Source: Clostridia bacterium (GTDB taxonomy: Bacteria > Bacillota > Clostridia > Christensenellales > Borkfalkiaceae). From it: 64,000 nt of DNA. Positions 34,982-46,100 of this stretch are shown one piece after another. Numbering within the stretch: position 1 is the stretch's first letter; every line of letters begins with the position of its first letter. The stretch spans positions 186,001 through 250,000 of the forward strand of contig JAFVUV010000006.1 in NCBI GenBank assembly GCA_017502525.1. The letters run 5' to 3'. Below the pieces are notes generated by a model that was not told the origin of the DNA, searched no databases, and saw only the letters and a list, made by a program, of their open reading frames with translations. The translations under genes were made by a program, and so were the position numbers.

Positions 34982-37900
34982 ATGAAAAAGATATATAAAA
35001 TCTGCGGCATAATAGGATTATCTTGTGCAGTATTATTGTCTTCAATAGGAATGATGTTTTCGTCATTCCAAACGTTTGCGTATGACGTTAGTTTTACTGG
35101 CGATTCAATACAAGAAACGTATGCTATAGGTGAAACTTTCGTTGCACCTGAGGCAAAAGTTGTAGTTGGTAGTACTGAATTAAATTCAACAAAGCAAGTT
35201 TTGTATTATCCGGACGGCAAAGCGTACACCAAAGACGAATACGTTTTAACTAATGCAGGTGAATACGTTTTAAGATATTTTGCAACTCATAACGGCAAGA
35301 ACATTTATGCTGAAGAAACCTTTAAGGTTGAAGGTGGAGTTGTTTCTCTTTCGGGTAAAAACTCAACTGCTAGATATGGAAACACCGGTGCAGAAAAAGG
35401 CAACCACACTGGATTGATAGTAAGTCTTGTTTCAGGCGAAGTTTTCACTTATCAAAAGCCGATTAACTTAACCGGAAAAACAGAAAAAGAAACTTTAATT
35501 AGTTTTTTTGCAATTCCTGAATCACAAGGAACTGCAGACGTAACTGAATTTACTATCAGATTGACAGACGCAATGGACGAATCTAATTTCGTAGAAATCT
35601 CTCAATGGGCTAACCCTAACGATCCAGGCGAAGCTGTTGGTTATGCTTTATATGGTGGCGCGCGCGCTCACAATCAAACCTTAACGGGTATGCATTATAA
35701 AGATTCACCATCTGATAATACGATTCTTTACGAAGATAACAACTATTATTCAATTTACACTAATTTGAAATCAAGTGACGAAGCGGGATATCCTTCATTC
35801 AGCTCATCTCTTACTGCGAGAGCAGGATATGATTATGTTGAAGGGAAAAACTTCTGCTTACCGTTCAACTATTATTTCAATTATGGTGAATTAAAAGTTT
35901 TCGGAAACAACTTAGATGCTAGTAGAAAACTTGGAAATAACTTGATTGCCGATTTTGACGACGGTCAGTTCTTTGAAAACCTTTGGGATGGATTTACTAC
36001 GGGTGACGTTTATCTAAGTATTTACTCGAATGGATATTCTAACACTTCGTTTAACTTTGTTATTGAAAAAATTTACGACGAAGACCTTTCAGCTGTAAAT
36101 TACGTTCATAACGACGCTCCTCAAATCGTTTTGGATATTGAAGAAACGGAAACTCCTTTTGCTGTTGTAAATGAAGCTTACAACGTAATTCCTGCAAAAG
36201 CATATTCAGCAATTGACGGTCTTATTGATTGCGACGTTCTCGTTTACGAAGATTTTTACGGTGATAGAAAAGCCGTTTCAGTTGTAAATGGCGCGTTTAC
36301 ACCTAAAAAGACTGCTACTACCTATCATATCGTTTATAAGGCAACTGATTCTTACGGGCTTGAAACGGTAGAGATTCGTGAAGTAAAAGTTAAAAGCGAA
36401 AGAGAAGTAGAAATACTTATTCAAAATGGTGTAGACCAAACTTTAACTGGTGTTTATACTTTACTTAAAAACGCTGAAATCAGTGGAATGAACGGCGAAT
36501 ATACTTTTGAAGTTATTGTTTCAAAAGGTAATAATGAAACCGTTATTCAGCCAAATAGTGCAGGTGAATATAAATTCTATACTTTAGAAGCCGGCGAGTA
36601 TACAGTTACTTATAAATTAACCGACTATAACGGTGAATTTAGTGATACTTACGTGCTTAACGTTGAAGTTAACTCAGATTCAGTATTTTTAGGCGAAAGC
36701 AATTTGCCTAAAGTATTTGTAAAAGGTGCTAGTTATAAATTACCCGAATTAAAAGGTAAATCAGGCAATACTTTAGACGATATGGTAGCTACCGTTAAAT
36801 ATGCGTTTGATAACGGCGCTAAGGAAGATTACGTTCTTGGCGAAAGCCTCGAAGTATTAGCTAACGAAAACGTAACTATTACTTATTCGTTAGAAGGTAC
36901 GAATGAAGTTAAAGAATACGTAGTGCCTGTAGTTGACGTTGATTTAGACGAATCGTTGGCAAACGTAAGCAAGGATAAGTATTTCTATTCGGAAGAATTT
37001 ACTTGTGTTACTACTGAAAACTCTGCAACGTATCATAACAGCGTTAAAAATCAAGATGTTAGCTTAAGTTACGTAAAACCCATACTTGTTGCTAATATGA
37101 ACATGTCTTTCAGAATTTTAAGCGACGTGTTTGACGCTATATCGTTTGTATTTAAAGATACAGAGACTGATAATGTTTTGAGTTTTAGGGCAGAAAAGAG
37201 AAATAACGGTAAAGTTAATATTAGTATTAATGGTGGACAAGACCGTTTGTTATCTCTCTCATTGACGGAAAAACAATTAGAATTCAAGTTAGATGCAGTA
37301 AATGGTATTATTACAATGTTTGGTAAAACGTTTACTATTCAAAACTTTGTACCTTTTACACAACATCTTGCTAATTTTGAAATAATATGTGAAAACGCTA
37401 TCAATGCAAAGATAGAAATTATAAACTTCTGTGGACAAATAATTTCTAATGTTGTGGGAGATATATCGTTCCCTGCATATTATCTTGATATGGCAGTTGG
37501 TAGAAGAATCGTTGGTGACTATCTTGTTATAGACGGTTTTTACGTTGAAGACGTATTTAGTTTTAATACTACAAAATCTATAACAGTTAAAGATCCAAAT
37601 AGACAAGTTTGCGTAGCAGAAGACGGAACTATCATGTCTGAAGTTACTGATTTCACTAAACAATATAAAATTAAACTTGAAAAAGTAGGAACTTATACAG
37701 TTACCGGTAACTATGGCGACGGTGTGAACGAAACGGGCATAAACATGCGTAATGGTATAAAAATTCAATGCGTAGACCCAGTTCCGCCAGTTATTACCAT
37801 ACCGGATGCGAACAAAAAGCTCAACGTAAAAGCGGGTAAAGTAGTTACCTTACCTAAGGCAACGGCTGTGGACAACAAAGGACAAAGCGTTGAAGTATAT

Positions 37901-38050
37901 ACAATGGTTATGGACGTTGATGGCAAAGTTCAATATGTATTTGACGGTAAGTTTAAGTTTGAAAAGAAAGGTAATTACGTGGTAATGTACTATGCAAAAG
38001 ATGCTAATGGCAACATTGCAATTGAGCATTATAACGTTAAAGCATCGTAA
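34982..38050 (+). CDS. Large secreted modular protein with Ig-like domains
   Basis: A signal peptide (about residues 1-34) leads a 1022-residue exported protein. A first Ig-like segment (about 35-118) is followed by a module starting STARYGNTGAEKGN (about 122-366) that closely resembles residues about 967-1210 of the 1796-residue neighbour. Further Ig-like repeats with DSYGLETVEIREV- and AGEYTVTYKLTDYNGEFSDTY-type strands follow, and a last one near the C-terminus (VDNKGQSVEVY...YAKDANGNIAIEHY). No sortase motif, lipobox or S-layer repeat is visible. Catalytic residues are not recognised, so glycan binding is the best guess. Confidence 0.75.
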   Translation: MKKIYKICGIIGLSCAVLLSSIGMMFSSFQTFAYDVSFTGDSIQETYAIGETFVAPEAKVVVGSTELNSTKQVLYYPDGKAYTKDEYVLTNAGEYVLRYFATHNGKNIYAEETFKVEGGVVSLSGKNSTARYGNTGAEKGNHTGLIVSLVSGEVFTYQKPINLTGKTEKETLISFFAIPESQGTADVTEFTIRLTDAMDESNFVEISQWANPNDPGEAVGYALYGGARAHNQTLTGMHYKDSPSDNTILYEDNNYYSIYTNLKSSDEAGYPSFSSSLTARAGYDYVEGKNFCLPFNYYFNYGELKVFGNNLDASRKLGNNLIADFDDGQFFENLWDGFTTGDVYLSIYSNGYSNTSFNFVIEKIYDEDLSAVNYVHNDAPQIVLDIEETETPFAVVNEAYNVIPAKAYSAIDGLIDCDVLVYEDFYGDRKAVSVVNGAFTPKKTATTYHIVYKATDSYGLETVEIREVKVKSEREVEILIQNGVDQTLTGVYTLLKNAEISGMNGEYTFEVIVSKGNNETVIQPNSAGEYKFYTLEAGEYTVTYKLTDYNGEFSDTYVLNVEVNSDSVFLGESNLPKVFVKGASYKLPELKGKSGNTLDDMVATVKYAFDNGAKEDYVLGESLEVLANENVTITYSLEGTNEVKEYVVPVVDVDLDESLANVSKDKYFYSEEFTCVTTENSATYHNSVKNQDVSLSYVKPILVANMNMSFRILSDVFDAISFVFKDTETDNVLSFRAEKRNNGKVNISINGGQDRLLSLSLTEKQLEFKLDAVNGIITMFGKTFTIQNFVPFTQHLANFEIICENAINAKIEIINFCGQIISNVVGDISFPAYYLDMAVGRRIVGDYLVIDGFYVEDVFSFNTTKSITVKDPNRQVCVAEDGTIMSEVTDFTKQYKIKLEKVGTYTVTGNYGDGVNETGINMRNGIKIQCVDPVPPVITIPDANKKLNVKAGKVVTLPKATAVDNKGQSVEVYTMVMDVDGKVQYVFDGKFKFEKKGNYVVMYYAKDANGNIAIEHYNVKAS

Positions 38051-38065
38051 AGAGGAGGAAAAATT

Positions 38066-39982
38066 ATGAGATTAAATATTAAAATGAACTTTAACAAAAT
38101 TATAGTTTTTCTTTTAGCTGTTGCAATAACCTTGTCTTGCTTGAGCGGTGCGTTCGGTGCGATTGGCGTATTTGGTGCTCCTACTTACGTTGTTAACGAA
38201 GGACAGAGCGAATATAAAATCGTTATTGCAGACACCCCGGATTCTATTGAAAAAACAGCAAGTTATGAATTGCAAAGGTTTTTTGAAGAAGCAACAGGCG
38301 TAACCCTAGATATAGTTAGCGATAAGAGTGTAGTTCCTGGTGGAAAATACTTATCTATAGGTAACACGGCTTTAGTAACTAAAGCACTAAAGAGTGAACT
38401 TGAAGGACTAAAGAGTCACGGTTATATTCTTAAAACAGTTAATCAAACGATATACATGTTGGGACCAAGCGTTTATGGTTCGTTAGCTTCTGTATACGAG
38501 TTCTTGAAACAAGCCTTTGATTATGAATATTTCTTTACTGAAGTTTATAATTTGAAAAAGGTTAAAGCTCTTGAACTTAAAAATTACGATTTAAGAGCAA
38601 ATCCAGATATTGATGGTATGACAGACCCTGGCGTTGGTTATATCCAATATGATTTGACCAATAAAAATAGATTTCTCGTAGCACCTACGAGTCACTATTT
38701 CATACCTGCTAACGGTACGACTAATACTCACAACTTATGGCACATTATGCCACAATCTTGGGCGGGTGACCCCAAATATTCAAATTGGTTCTCAGCAAAC
38801 GGACAAGCAACCGCTTGTTTCAATGCTCGTGGTAATCCAACTGATTATCAAAAGATGATTACTCACTTCAGTGAGGTTGCTATAAAAGGTATAAAAGAAT
38901 CTAACGCTGAAATTTTCACGATTGCGCAACCTGACAATTGCGGTTTCTGTAACTGTAATGCATGTTCAGCATACAATGGTGATAATTCTGCTATAGTTGT
39001 AAAATTCTGTAACGACGTTGCCGCTAAAGTAGATGCATGGCTTGCTTCAAGTGCAGGTAAACCGTATGCGCGCGATTTCAAATTGATTTTCTTAGCATAT
39101 CAATCAATAGCAAAAGCGCCGACGACAAGTGGTATAAAATGTGCAGATAACGTAGGCGTATATTTGGCGTTCGATTATTGCCGCAGTTCTTATTCTTTGA
39201 ACAAAGGTCAAGATGAAATTGGTTATGATGGTGTAAATAGAGACATTTATAACACGGTTAAGGCGTGGAAAAACGTAACTGATTTATTCGTTTTCTGGTT
39301 GTATGACGTTAACTTTGATATGTATTTTTATCCTTATGACACAACGGATTACAAAGTAGATTTTTATAAGTTAATGAAGGAAGTTGGAACTGTCGTTGTT
39401 AACGATTTGGGACAACACCAAAACAAATACAACAATACGGCTTGGGGTAACGTAAAGGGATATCTCTCTACAAAGTTGCGTTGGGACGTAAACCTTAACG
39501 TAAACGACACGGTAAGAAAATTCTTCGACGCTTGTTATAAAGACGCAGCAGACATTATGTATAACGTATATCTTGAATATAAAGCTCATTGGGCAATGTT
39601 GAGATACGAAGGATACAAAGGCACTCTCAAAGCAGATGATGAAGAATTGAGAGGAATATTTGGCAACTTAAGAAATACTGCTTACTGGGGAAGAGATTTA
39701 TTAGAAAGTTGGATTAAGCAATTCAAACAAGCAATAGCAGCTATTGAGCCCTTAAAAGCTACCGACCCTGATGCTTATCAAACAACGTACGGCATGATAG
39801 CAGCTGAACTCACTTCACCATACGCTATGCTTATTGAATTATATCGTGCAACATACAGTGATAATGAATTCAAGACTCTCGTGGCTGAATTTAAGAAGTA
39901 TTGTGCGGATGCTCAACTTGTTTGTTATGCAGACGGGGCTACTAGCACGATGGATACTTTCTACGAAACAAGAAATATTTAA
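38066..39982 (+). CDS. Secreted DUF4838-domain protein
   Basis: A signal peptide (about 1-32) precedes an N-terminal domain (about 35-180; YKIVIADTPDS, ASYELQRFFEEATGV, KYLSIGNTA) like those at the front of GH67/GH20-type enzymes, then a DUF4838 (PF16126) region with FTIAQPDN followed by a CxxCxCxxC cluster. The family is linked to carbohydrate loci but has no settled activity. The C-terminal third is helical. It is homologous over its length to the C-terminal roughly 590 residues of the 1796-residue protein. GAGGAGG precedes the ATG. Confidence 0.82.
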   Translation: MRLNIKMNFNKIIVFLLAVAITLSCLSGAFGAIGVFGAPTYVVNEGQSEYKIVIADTPDSIEKTASYELQRFFEEATGVTLDIVSDKSVVPGGKYLSIGNTALVTKALKSELEGLKSHGYILKTVNQTIYMLGPSVYGSLASVYEFLKQAFDYEYFFTEVYNLKKVKALELKNYDLRANPDIDGMTDPGVGYIQYDLTNKNRFLVAPTSHYFIPANGTTNTHNLWHIMPQSWAGDPKYSNWFSANGQATACFNARGNPTDYQKMITHFSEVAIKGIKESNAEIFTIAQPDNCGFCNCNACSAYNGDNSAIVVKFCNDVAAKVDAWLASSAGKPYARDFKLIFLAYQSIAKAPTTSGIKCADNVGVYLAFDYCRSSYSLNKGQDEIGYDGVNRDIYNTVKAWKNVTDLFVFWLYDVNFDMYFYPYDTTDYKVDFYKLMKEVGTVVVNDLGQHQNKYNNTAWGNVKGYLSTKLRWDVNLNVNDTVRKFFDACYKDAADIMYNVYLEYKAHWAMLRYEGYKGTLKADDEELRGIFGNLRNTAYWGRDLLESWIKQFKQAIAAIEPLKATDPDAYQTTYGMIAAELTSPYAMLIELYRATYSDNEFKTLVAEFKKYCADAQLVCYADGATSTMDTFYETRNI

Positions 39983-40000
39983 TAACGGGAGGAGTATTAA

Positions 40001-42868
40001 ATGAAAAAAATATTATTATCAATTTTATCTTTAATTCTTGCCGTTTCGCTCTGTTTAGTTGCAGCTTGTGCAAAAGACGATCCGTTAGAATTATCACATA
40101 GTAGCCACACGATGCTACCTGGTCAAGTATTTTATTTAACGGTAGTTTCTGAAATAGGTGAAGAAGTTCCTAATTACGTTAGTGATAACGAAAGTGTTGT
40201 AACCGTAAAACAAACGGGTGAAGTAGAAGCCGTTGCTACGGGTACTGCAAACGTAAACGTTACGGTTGCAGGAAAGACAGCAACGTGTAAAGTAACCGTA
40301 GGTGTTGAATCGCGTGTTGCTACACTTAAGTTAACAAATATTGACAAGCAAGATGGTCAATACGTATTACCACTTGGTATTAACGACGAATATCCGATTT
40401 TAACACAAATCAAATTTGACGGTGTTAAGGTTGACGGAGAGTTTGAATTCCATTCGTCTGACACGGACGTTGCTAGCGTAAATGCAAACGGTGTTATTAC
40501 TACCGGTACGATAGCAGGCGAAACGATTATAAGTGTAAACGGTTCTTATAACGGACGTTTTGAAGACGTTTTGATTGCTGAAATTTTAGTTAACGTATCT
40601 GACGTAGAGTGGAGTTATTCATCCGATGAAAGCAAAGGACTTTACCCGGCGACCGAATTTAAGGGAAATCCCATTAACAACAACATCGAGTTTGACGTGG
40701 GTCTAAAAATCGGTGAAAAGGAAGTTCAATTATCACAAATGGACGTAACCGTTGGCGAAGGAGATTATATTTCTATTGACGGCAACGTGATTACGGCAAA
40801 GAAAGCTGGTAACACTTATTTTGACCTTTCATATTTTGATGAAGCGACAAGTAAAACATATACTAGAAGACAAAACGTTGAGGTAAGCAGAATTGTTGAC
40901 AATAGACTTGATGAAGAACCTTATACACTAACGAGATTACAAAACGTTTCGTTGAGCGCGTTTGATGAAATATCAGCGGATTTCGTATCCGGTTCACAAA
41001 CAGATAAAGCAACGGAAAAAGTAATAGAAATAACGGATGGAAAGAATGTTCAAATTACTGCATTAGGTGGTGTTTACCAAAATCTTACCATCGGCGAAAA
41101 ACAGGTTGAAATTTATAACGATTCATTTGTCGTTAAAGTAAACCTACACGTTATAGACTATTGCGTTAACGATGCTACTGAATTTAAGCAAGTTTTATAC
41201 AGCATATCCGATGAATATGTAGAACTTGGAAGTGATATTTTCGGTGTCGGAACGTATAAACACCCGAAATCCACGTTGATTTTCAACGGAACTATTGATG
41301 GAAAAGGACACGTAGTAGACGGCATTACTTTTTCTCCTGCTCAAGGTTTGTTCGGGTTATGTTCAGGTACGTTTAAAAATATTGCTATTGTAAACGCTGA
41401 GTTAACGGCACTATCAGCAGTATTGTGTAACCAAAGTGTTGGTGCAGGATTAAAAACTGATAACGTTTATATTCACGTTGCAAAAACAAACTCAATAGAA
41501 ACAGAAGGCGCTGAAGTATGTTGCGGCGGTATTCTTTTACAAGTAGAAAGTGGTGAACCTATCATTAAGAACACTATAGTTGAAATGTATGGTATAAACG
41601 GCAAAAACGCTGGTGCTTTGGCAGGTGTATGGTATAATTCAACTCTTGACGTTCAAAATTCATATTTCATCACAGACGGAAATGCTTACGGTGAAATTTT
41701 AGGCTACGTTGGTGATGGTGGATGGTCGTCAATACAAGGTACTCTTGGTATTGAAGCTAACCAAAACGGCATTGAATACGTGTTTGCTAATGGCGAAGAG
41801 TTTAATGCTGAACGCATAAAAGCAGATTCAATCATTAATTTAAATGATTTTGATAGCGAAATTTGGGACTTGAATAATAACGGAACGCCTAGATTTAAAC
41901 GCGATATTAGAGAAGTTGACGCATTATTAGCAACGGCAACTGAAACTACTATTAAAGGTGCAAACGATGAAGTTTTAGCAATGCTTGCAACTTTCTCTAC
42001 TGTAGATTATCAAGTTAAATTACCGGAAATTAATGAAGAAATAACTGCACTTTATGCAAGTGGAGTAGCTATTTACGATTTCACTTTTGATACGACAACC
42101 AAAATTTTAACGTTTGATTATAAGGACGTTTCAAGATTTACCACTGATAATGTACAACTAGTATTTGCTACAACGAGCGAAAAGACCTATAAAACGACGT
42201 TTATGTTGGCGCCTGCTGATAGCATTTTAAGAACGGCAGAAGACGTTACGAGAGTACTCAGTCGTGACAATGGTGCGCATTTTGTTTGTTATTTATTAAA
42301 TGACGTAGATGGTGCGGTAGTTGACAACCAAGCTCCTTACGACGATAACTGGTCTGACAGAACGACTATTTACGGATTAGGACATAAGTTAACCAACCTT
42401 ACCGTTAAGGGCGAAGGTTTCTTAGGCGCACTTGGTAGTGGTCTTATTAAAGATTTGTACATTGAAATTACCAATTTTGAACCTAACTATTACGATGCTA
42501 AGGGTAGAAATACCTACTCTGGTGCACTTGGTGGGGATTTAACGAACTTGGTACTTGAAAACGTATACATTAAATCTCATTTTGAAACAGGAATGGGCAA
42601 GCTTGCATTAGCTGATACTTGCTTGGGTGGCGTAACTGTTAAAAATTCTATTTTCGATATGGGTAGATTAAATAAGATTATAGGTACCGAACACTATATT
42701 CATAATGCTGGAGATGATTTATCAACTGCAATAATTATTAATAATGATTATACTGCAGAACAATTCTTAGCAGAATATAGTGATGGCTTGCCTGAAAGTT
42801 TTGAAAACAGCTATTTTGAAATTAGAAACGGTTCGTTATACTATAACAACTACAAGATTTACGGCTAA
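40001..42868 (+). CDS. Lipoprotein with Ig-like (BIG2) and beta-helix modules
   Basis: The lipobox LVAAC (Cys about 23) marks a surface lipoprotein of 955 residues. Two to three BIG2-type domains follow (about 28-310), with the signature VSDNESVVTVKQTGEVEAVATGTA and HSSDTDVASVNANGVITTGTIAG. A GLUG/beta-helix module (about 395-620) contains FNGTIDGKGHVVDGI and GTFKNIAIVN. A C-terminal module (about 636-955) with YGLGHKLTNLTVKGEGFLG is shared with the 1796-residue protein. A role in surface glycan binding or adhesion is likely but not proven. Confidence 0.78.
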   Translation: MKKILLSILSLILAVSLCLVAACAKDDPLELSHSSHTMLPGQVFYLTVVSEIGEEVPNYVSDNESVVTVKQTGEVEAVATGTANVNVTVAGKTATCKVTVGVESRVATLKLTNIDKQDGQYVLPLGINDEYPILTQIKFDGVKVDGEFEFHSSDTDVASVNANGVITTGTIAGETIISVNGSYNGRFEDVLIAEILVNVSDVEWSYSSDESKGLYPATEFKGNPINNNIEFDVGLKIGEKEVQLSQMDVTVGEGDYISIDGNVITAKKAGNTYFDLSYFDEATSKTYTRRQNVEVSRIVDNRLDEEPYTLTRLQNVSLSAFDEISADFVSGSQTDKATEKVIEITDGKNVQITALGGVYQNLTIGEKQVEIYNDSFVVKVNLHVIDYCVNDATEFKQVLYSISDEYVELGSDIFGVGTYKHPKSTLIFNGTIDGKGHVVDGITFSPAQGLFGLCSGTFKNIAIVNAELTALSAVLCNQSVGAGLKTDNVYIHVAKTNSIETEGAEVCCGGILLQVESGEPIIKNTIVEMYGINGKNAGALAGVWYNSTLDVQNSYFITDGNAYGEILGYVGDGGWSSIQGTLGIEANQNGIEYVFANGEEFNAERIKADSIINLNDFDSEIWDLNNNGTPRFKRDIREVDALLATATETTIKGANDEVLAMLATFSTVDYQVKLPEINEEITALYASGVAIYDFTFDTTTKILTFDYKDVSRFTTDNVQLVFATTSEKTYKTTFMLAPADSILRTAEDVTRVLSRDNGAHFVCYLLNDVDGAVVDNQAPYDDNWSDRTTIYGLGHKLTNLTVKGEGFLGALGSGLIKDLYIEITNFEPNYYDAKGRNTYSGALGGDLTNLVLENVYIKSHFETGMGKLALADTCLGGVTVKNSIFDMGRLNKIIGTEHYIHNAGDDLSTAIIINNDYTAEQFLAEYSDGLPESFENSYFEIRNGSLYYNNYKIYG

Positions 42869-43007
42869 AAATAGCAAGTCAAATTAGCAACAAATATCGT
42901 TGTTAACGCGACTAAAAATAAAAAACAGATTAACGCAGAAAAACAACAAAACTGCAGTTAACTGTAAAAGTAAAGTCGCTGTAAAAAGCGAAAATAATTT
43001 GTTTTGA

Positions 43008-43043
43008 TTCGTTTCGGCAGGGCGTGAGCCGTGCCGAAACGGA
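43008..43043 (+). promoter_or_regulatory. Intercistronic hairpin 1, no U-tract
   Basis: CGTTTCGGCA and TGCCGAAACG (10 bp) enclose GGC-GTGA-GCC, a short stem capped by a GNRA-type tetraloop. It is followed by A-rich rather than U-rich sequence, so it is not a typical terminator. It lies in the 303-bp gap before the 1796-residue protein, a gap with no other recognisable gene. Similar hairpins occur at 48649-48683 and 50667-50708. Confidence 0.7.
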
Positions 43044-43171
43044 AAAAATAAATTAAAATTTAAATTTCATTTAGAAAGGAAAGTTTTAACCTAAAAAACG
43101 ATAAAAAGTTTATAAATGTCATTTTTCGTATACTTGTTGGGGAACCGACGAGGTAATAGGAGAATAAAAAT

Positions 43172-46100
43172 ATGATTAGCACAACAAAGAGAAGAGTTTT
43201 AATCATAGTTCTTGCGATTTTTGCAATGTTTATGACGTTTGCAAGTGGATTAACCTACGCTTTTGCAAATCAAAATACAGTGCTAGAACAAATTAATTTC
43301 ACAATGATAAATGGTGCGCAAATTCGACTTGATGGTCAAAAAGGTATGAGGTTTGCTGCTGAAATATCAAAATCAGATTATCAAAAAATCGAAAATGCAT
43401 ACGAAACATTAGAGTATGGCGTGTTCATTATGCCCAAATACTACGTAACAAACTATGGTGCGTTAAATAAAGAGAACACGATTGACGGTGGAAAGTACGT
43501 TTGGAGTACTGATGACAAAATTTACGAAAATCCTACCGTTGTAGAAGGTGGAAAAACAAAATATAGAATAATACATATGGAATCTATGGCAGATATAGAC
43601 CCACAAATAGATGGTTATGTGGTGCGTGGTTCTGTGCAAAATATTTTAGATGAAAATATGGCTACCGACTATACGGCACGCGCATACATTAAAGCGACAA
43701 ATGCTCAAGGCGAAGTAGAGTATAAGTTTGCTGATGAACATAAAGGCGCGCGTTCTTTTGTGGAGGTGGCTTTTAGGGTTTTAAATAAAGAAATATATAA
43801 TGATGAAAATGACCCGAATAGAGAAATAAGGAATGAGCTTGATTCGTTGGTTGCAAACTTTGAAGATTACTACAGTAACTCTACCATTAGTTATACTGTA
43901 AACTATGTAGATTATAACACAAGTGAAATTGTAGGCACTAAAACTGAAACAGGCGTAGAACTGAATACGCCAATAGTATACGATGACGTCAGTGTGTCTT
44001 GTTATAGAATCGACCAAACAAAGCTACCTGATGAAGCAGATGCACGCGTTTACGCACCTAATGAAACGTTAATCGTATATGTATACGGTGCGGAAAATTT
44101 AGATGGAGATTTGTATCAAGGTGAAGTTGCATACTTAGAAAAAACTTCTACAGCACAAACTCAAAGTTTTGTATTGCCCAAAGCAGTTGGAAGCGTAAAC
44201 GATTTCAAAATTAACGACCAAGACTTGTTAGAGGTAAGTTATAACAACGCGACCAAAGAAATTACAATCAACACATCGGATATCCAATCAGTTGCTAGTG
44301 GGGTTAAAACTTGCACGTTTGAAGACGCGAACGGAAAACTTTATAGTGTAAATCTCACCATTGCTGATTACGTTATAAATAATGATAACCAAGTTAACAA
44401 ACTAGCTTACACCGATGACGATAACTATATTGTATTAGCTACTAATGTTGACGCGTCGGGTATAGGTGGTTTCTATTCTGAAACGCCAAACGAAGTATTT
44501 ACAGGTACTATTGATGGTAAAGGAAATTTAATTTCTAATCTTTCTATTAGCAATACTGTAGGCTGGTGGGGGCTAATTGGTAGAACGACTCCAGACGCAG
44601 TTACTGGAGCAAGTTATTCTAAAGTATTTGCGGGCACTATTAAAAATATCGCATTTATTAACGTTTGTAATCCAGGTAGCAGAGGCTTATTCGCACAAGT
44701 AGTTGACGGTGGTACGATTGAAAACGTATATATTCAGGGAACTTCTAATAGAGAACAATTGTTTGCAACTATCGATAATGGTGGTGTAATTGTTAGAGAC
44801 GTAATTCTTGATTTTTATGATGGTTATGATGCTCAATACATAGGTTGCATTTGTACATTTAGAACTGATAATGGTGACGCAGCGAGTACGGGTTCTATTA
44901 ATGGCACCGAGAATGTTGATTACTACAACATTTATGGTAATCAATCTAATTGGATTCAAGAAAATTTTGGACTTACGTTTGGTGATTTTGCAGTTACAAG
45001 AGACGGCTTAAAGTTCAATGGCAACTTATTAATAGAAGAACAAATAGACAACGTAGAGATAGAAATTATTAACTTAAATGAAGAAAATGGTTTATCGATA
45101 ATAGGCGCTCTTGCACATGATACTCAACAAACAAATCAAACAATCAAATTGCCTAGATTACCGGTAACGATTGACAGCATAAGCAAGTTGAAAATAGCAG
45201 GTACTAGCGTTCCGTTTACTTACAATAAATATACAAAAGTTTTGACCGTGGCAACAAGTGACGTAACGGCACTTGATGCTAGTGGACACGTAGACGTTGT
45301 AATTGAAACCGACTTTATAAAAAATTATACTGGTACAATAGCAATAGTTAGTGAAGGTCAAATCTTAGCGGACGTTAGCGACGTTAACGAAAAGTTAAGC
45401 CGTGCGCGAAATAATATTGATACTAGAACTTTGTATCTTGTTGCAGACGTTGATGGAGCAGTTATTGAAAATTTAGCACCTTGGGTTTCAACAGAAACGA
45501 ATCTTTACGGCTTAGGTCATAAATTAACTAACCTAACAATAAAAGGCGAAGGCTTGTTTGGACAATATGCTTGTGGCAAATTATATGACATCGCAATCGA
45601 AGTTAAGAGTTTTGAACCTGATTGGTATGGAGATAGATATACTAATTCAGACGTGCTAGGCGGGGATGTATCTAATTTTGAAGCAAACAACGTTTACATT
45701 AAATTAAATAATGGATACCTCAAAATACCAAATCTATTAAATACTGCTGAATATGAACAAACTATAATTGATACTTGCTGTGGTGGAATACAGTTTGTTA
45801 ATTGCATATTTGATATAGGGCAAATTGATATTGTTAGGGCACACGACTGGAATAATGCGCACGAGAACGACGACTATTCTTCACTACTATTGATGGATGA
45901 AAATTTCTTTACAACCTACGCAAACGGCTTACCAGAAAGTTTTGCAAATAGTGCGTTTGAAATTTTTGACGGCGAATTGTATTTTAACGGTAAATTAGTT
46001 TCCGAAACAGTTACCAACCAACCCGAAGAACCTGATGAACCCGATGAGCCCGAACAACCGGAAGAAGTTGTTGCATACACGGGTGCAACGTCCACCGTTG

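Noticed and set aside
42890..43000. Palindrome CAGTTAACTG and short repeats in the gap before the 1796-residue gene as a regulatory array
   Set aside because: The matches are short in AT-rich sequence, and only the GC-rich hairpin at 43008-43043 stands out.
43116..43175. A 20-codon frame whose stop overlaps the ATG of the 1796-residue protein (ATGA), resembling the coupled peptides
   Set aside because: It has no ribosome site and no similarity to the 40-residue peptides, so the overlap is probably chance.
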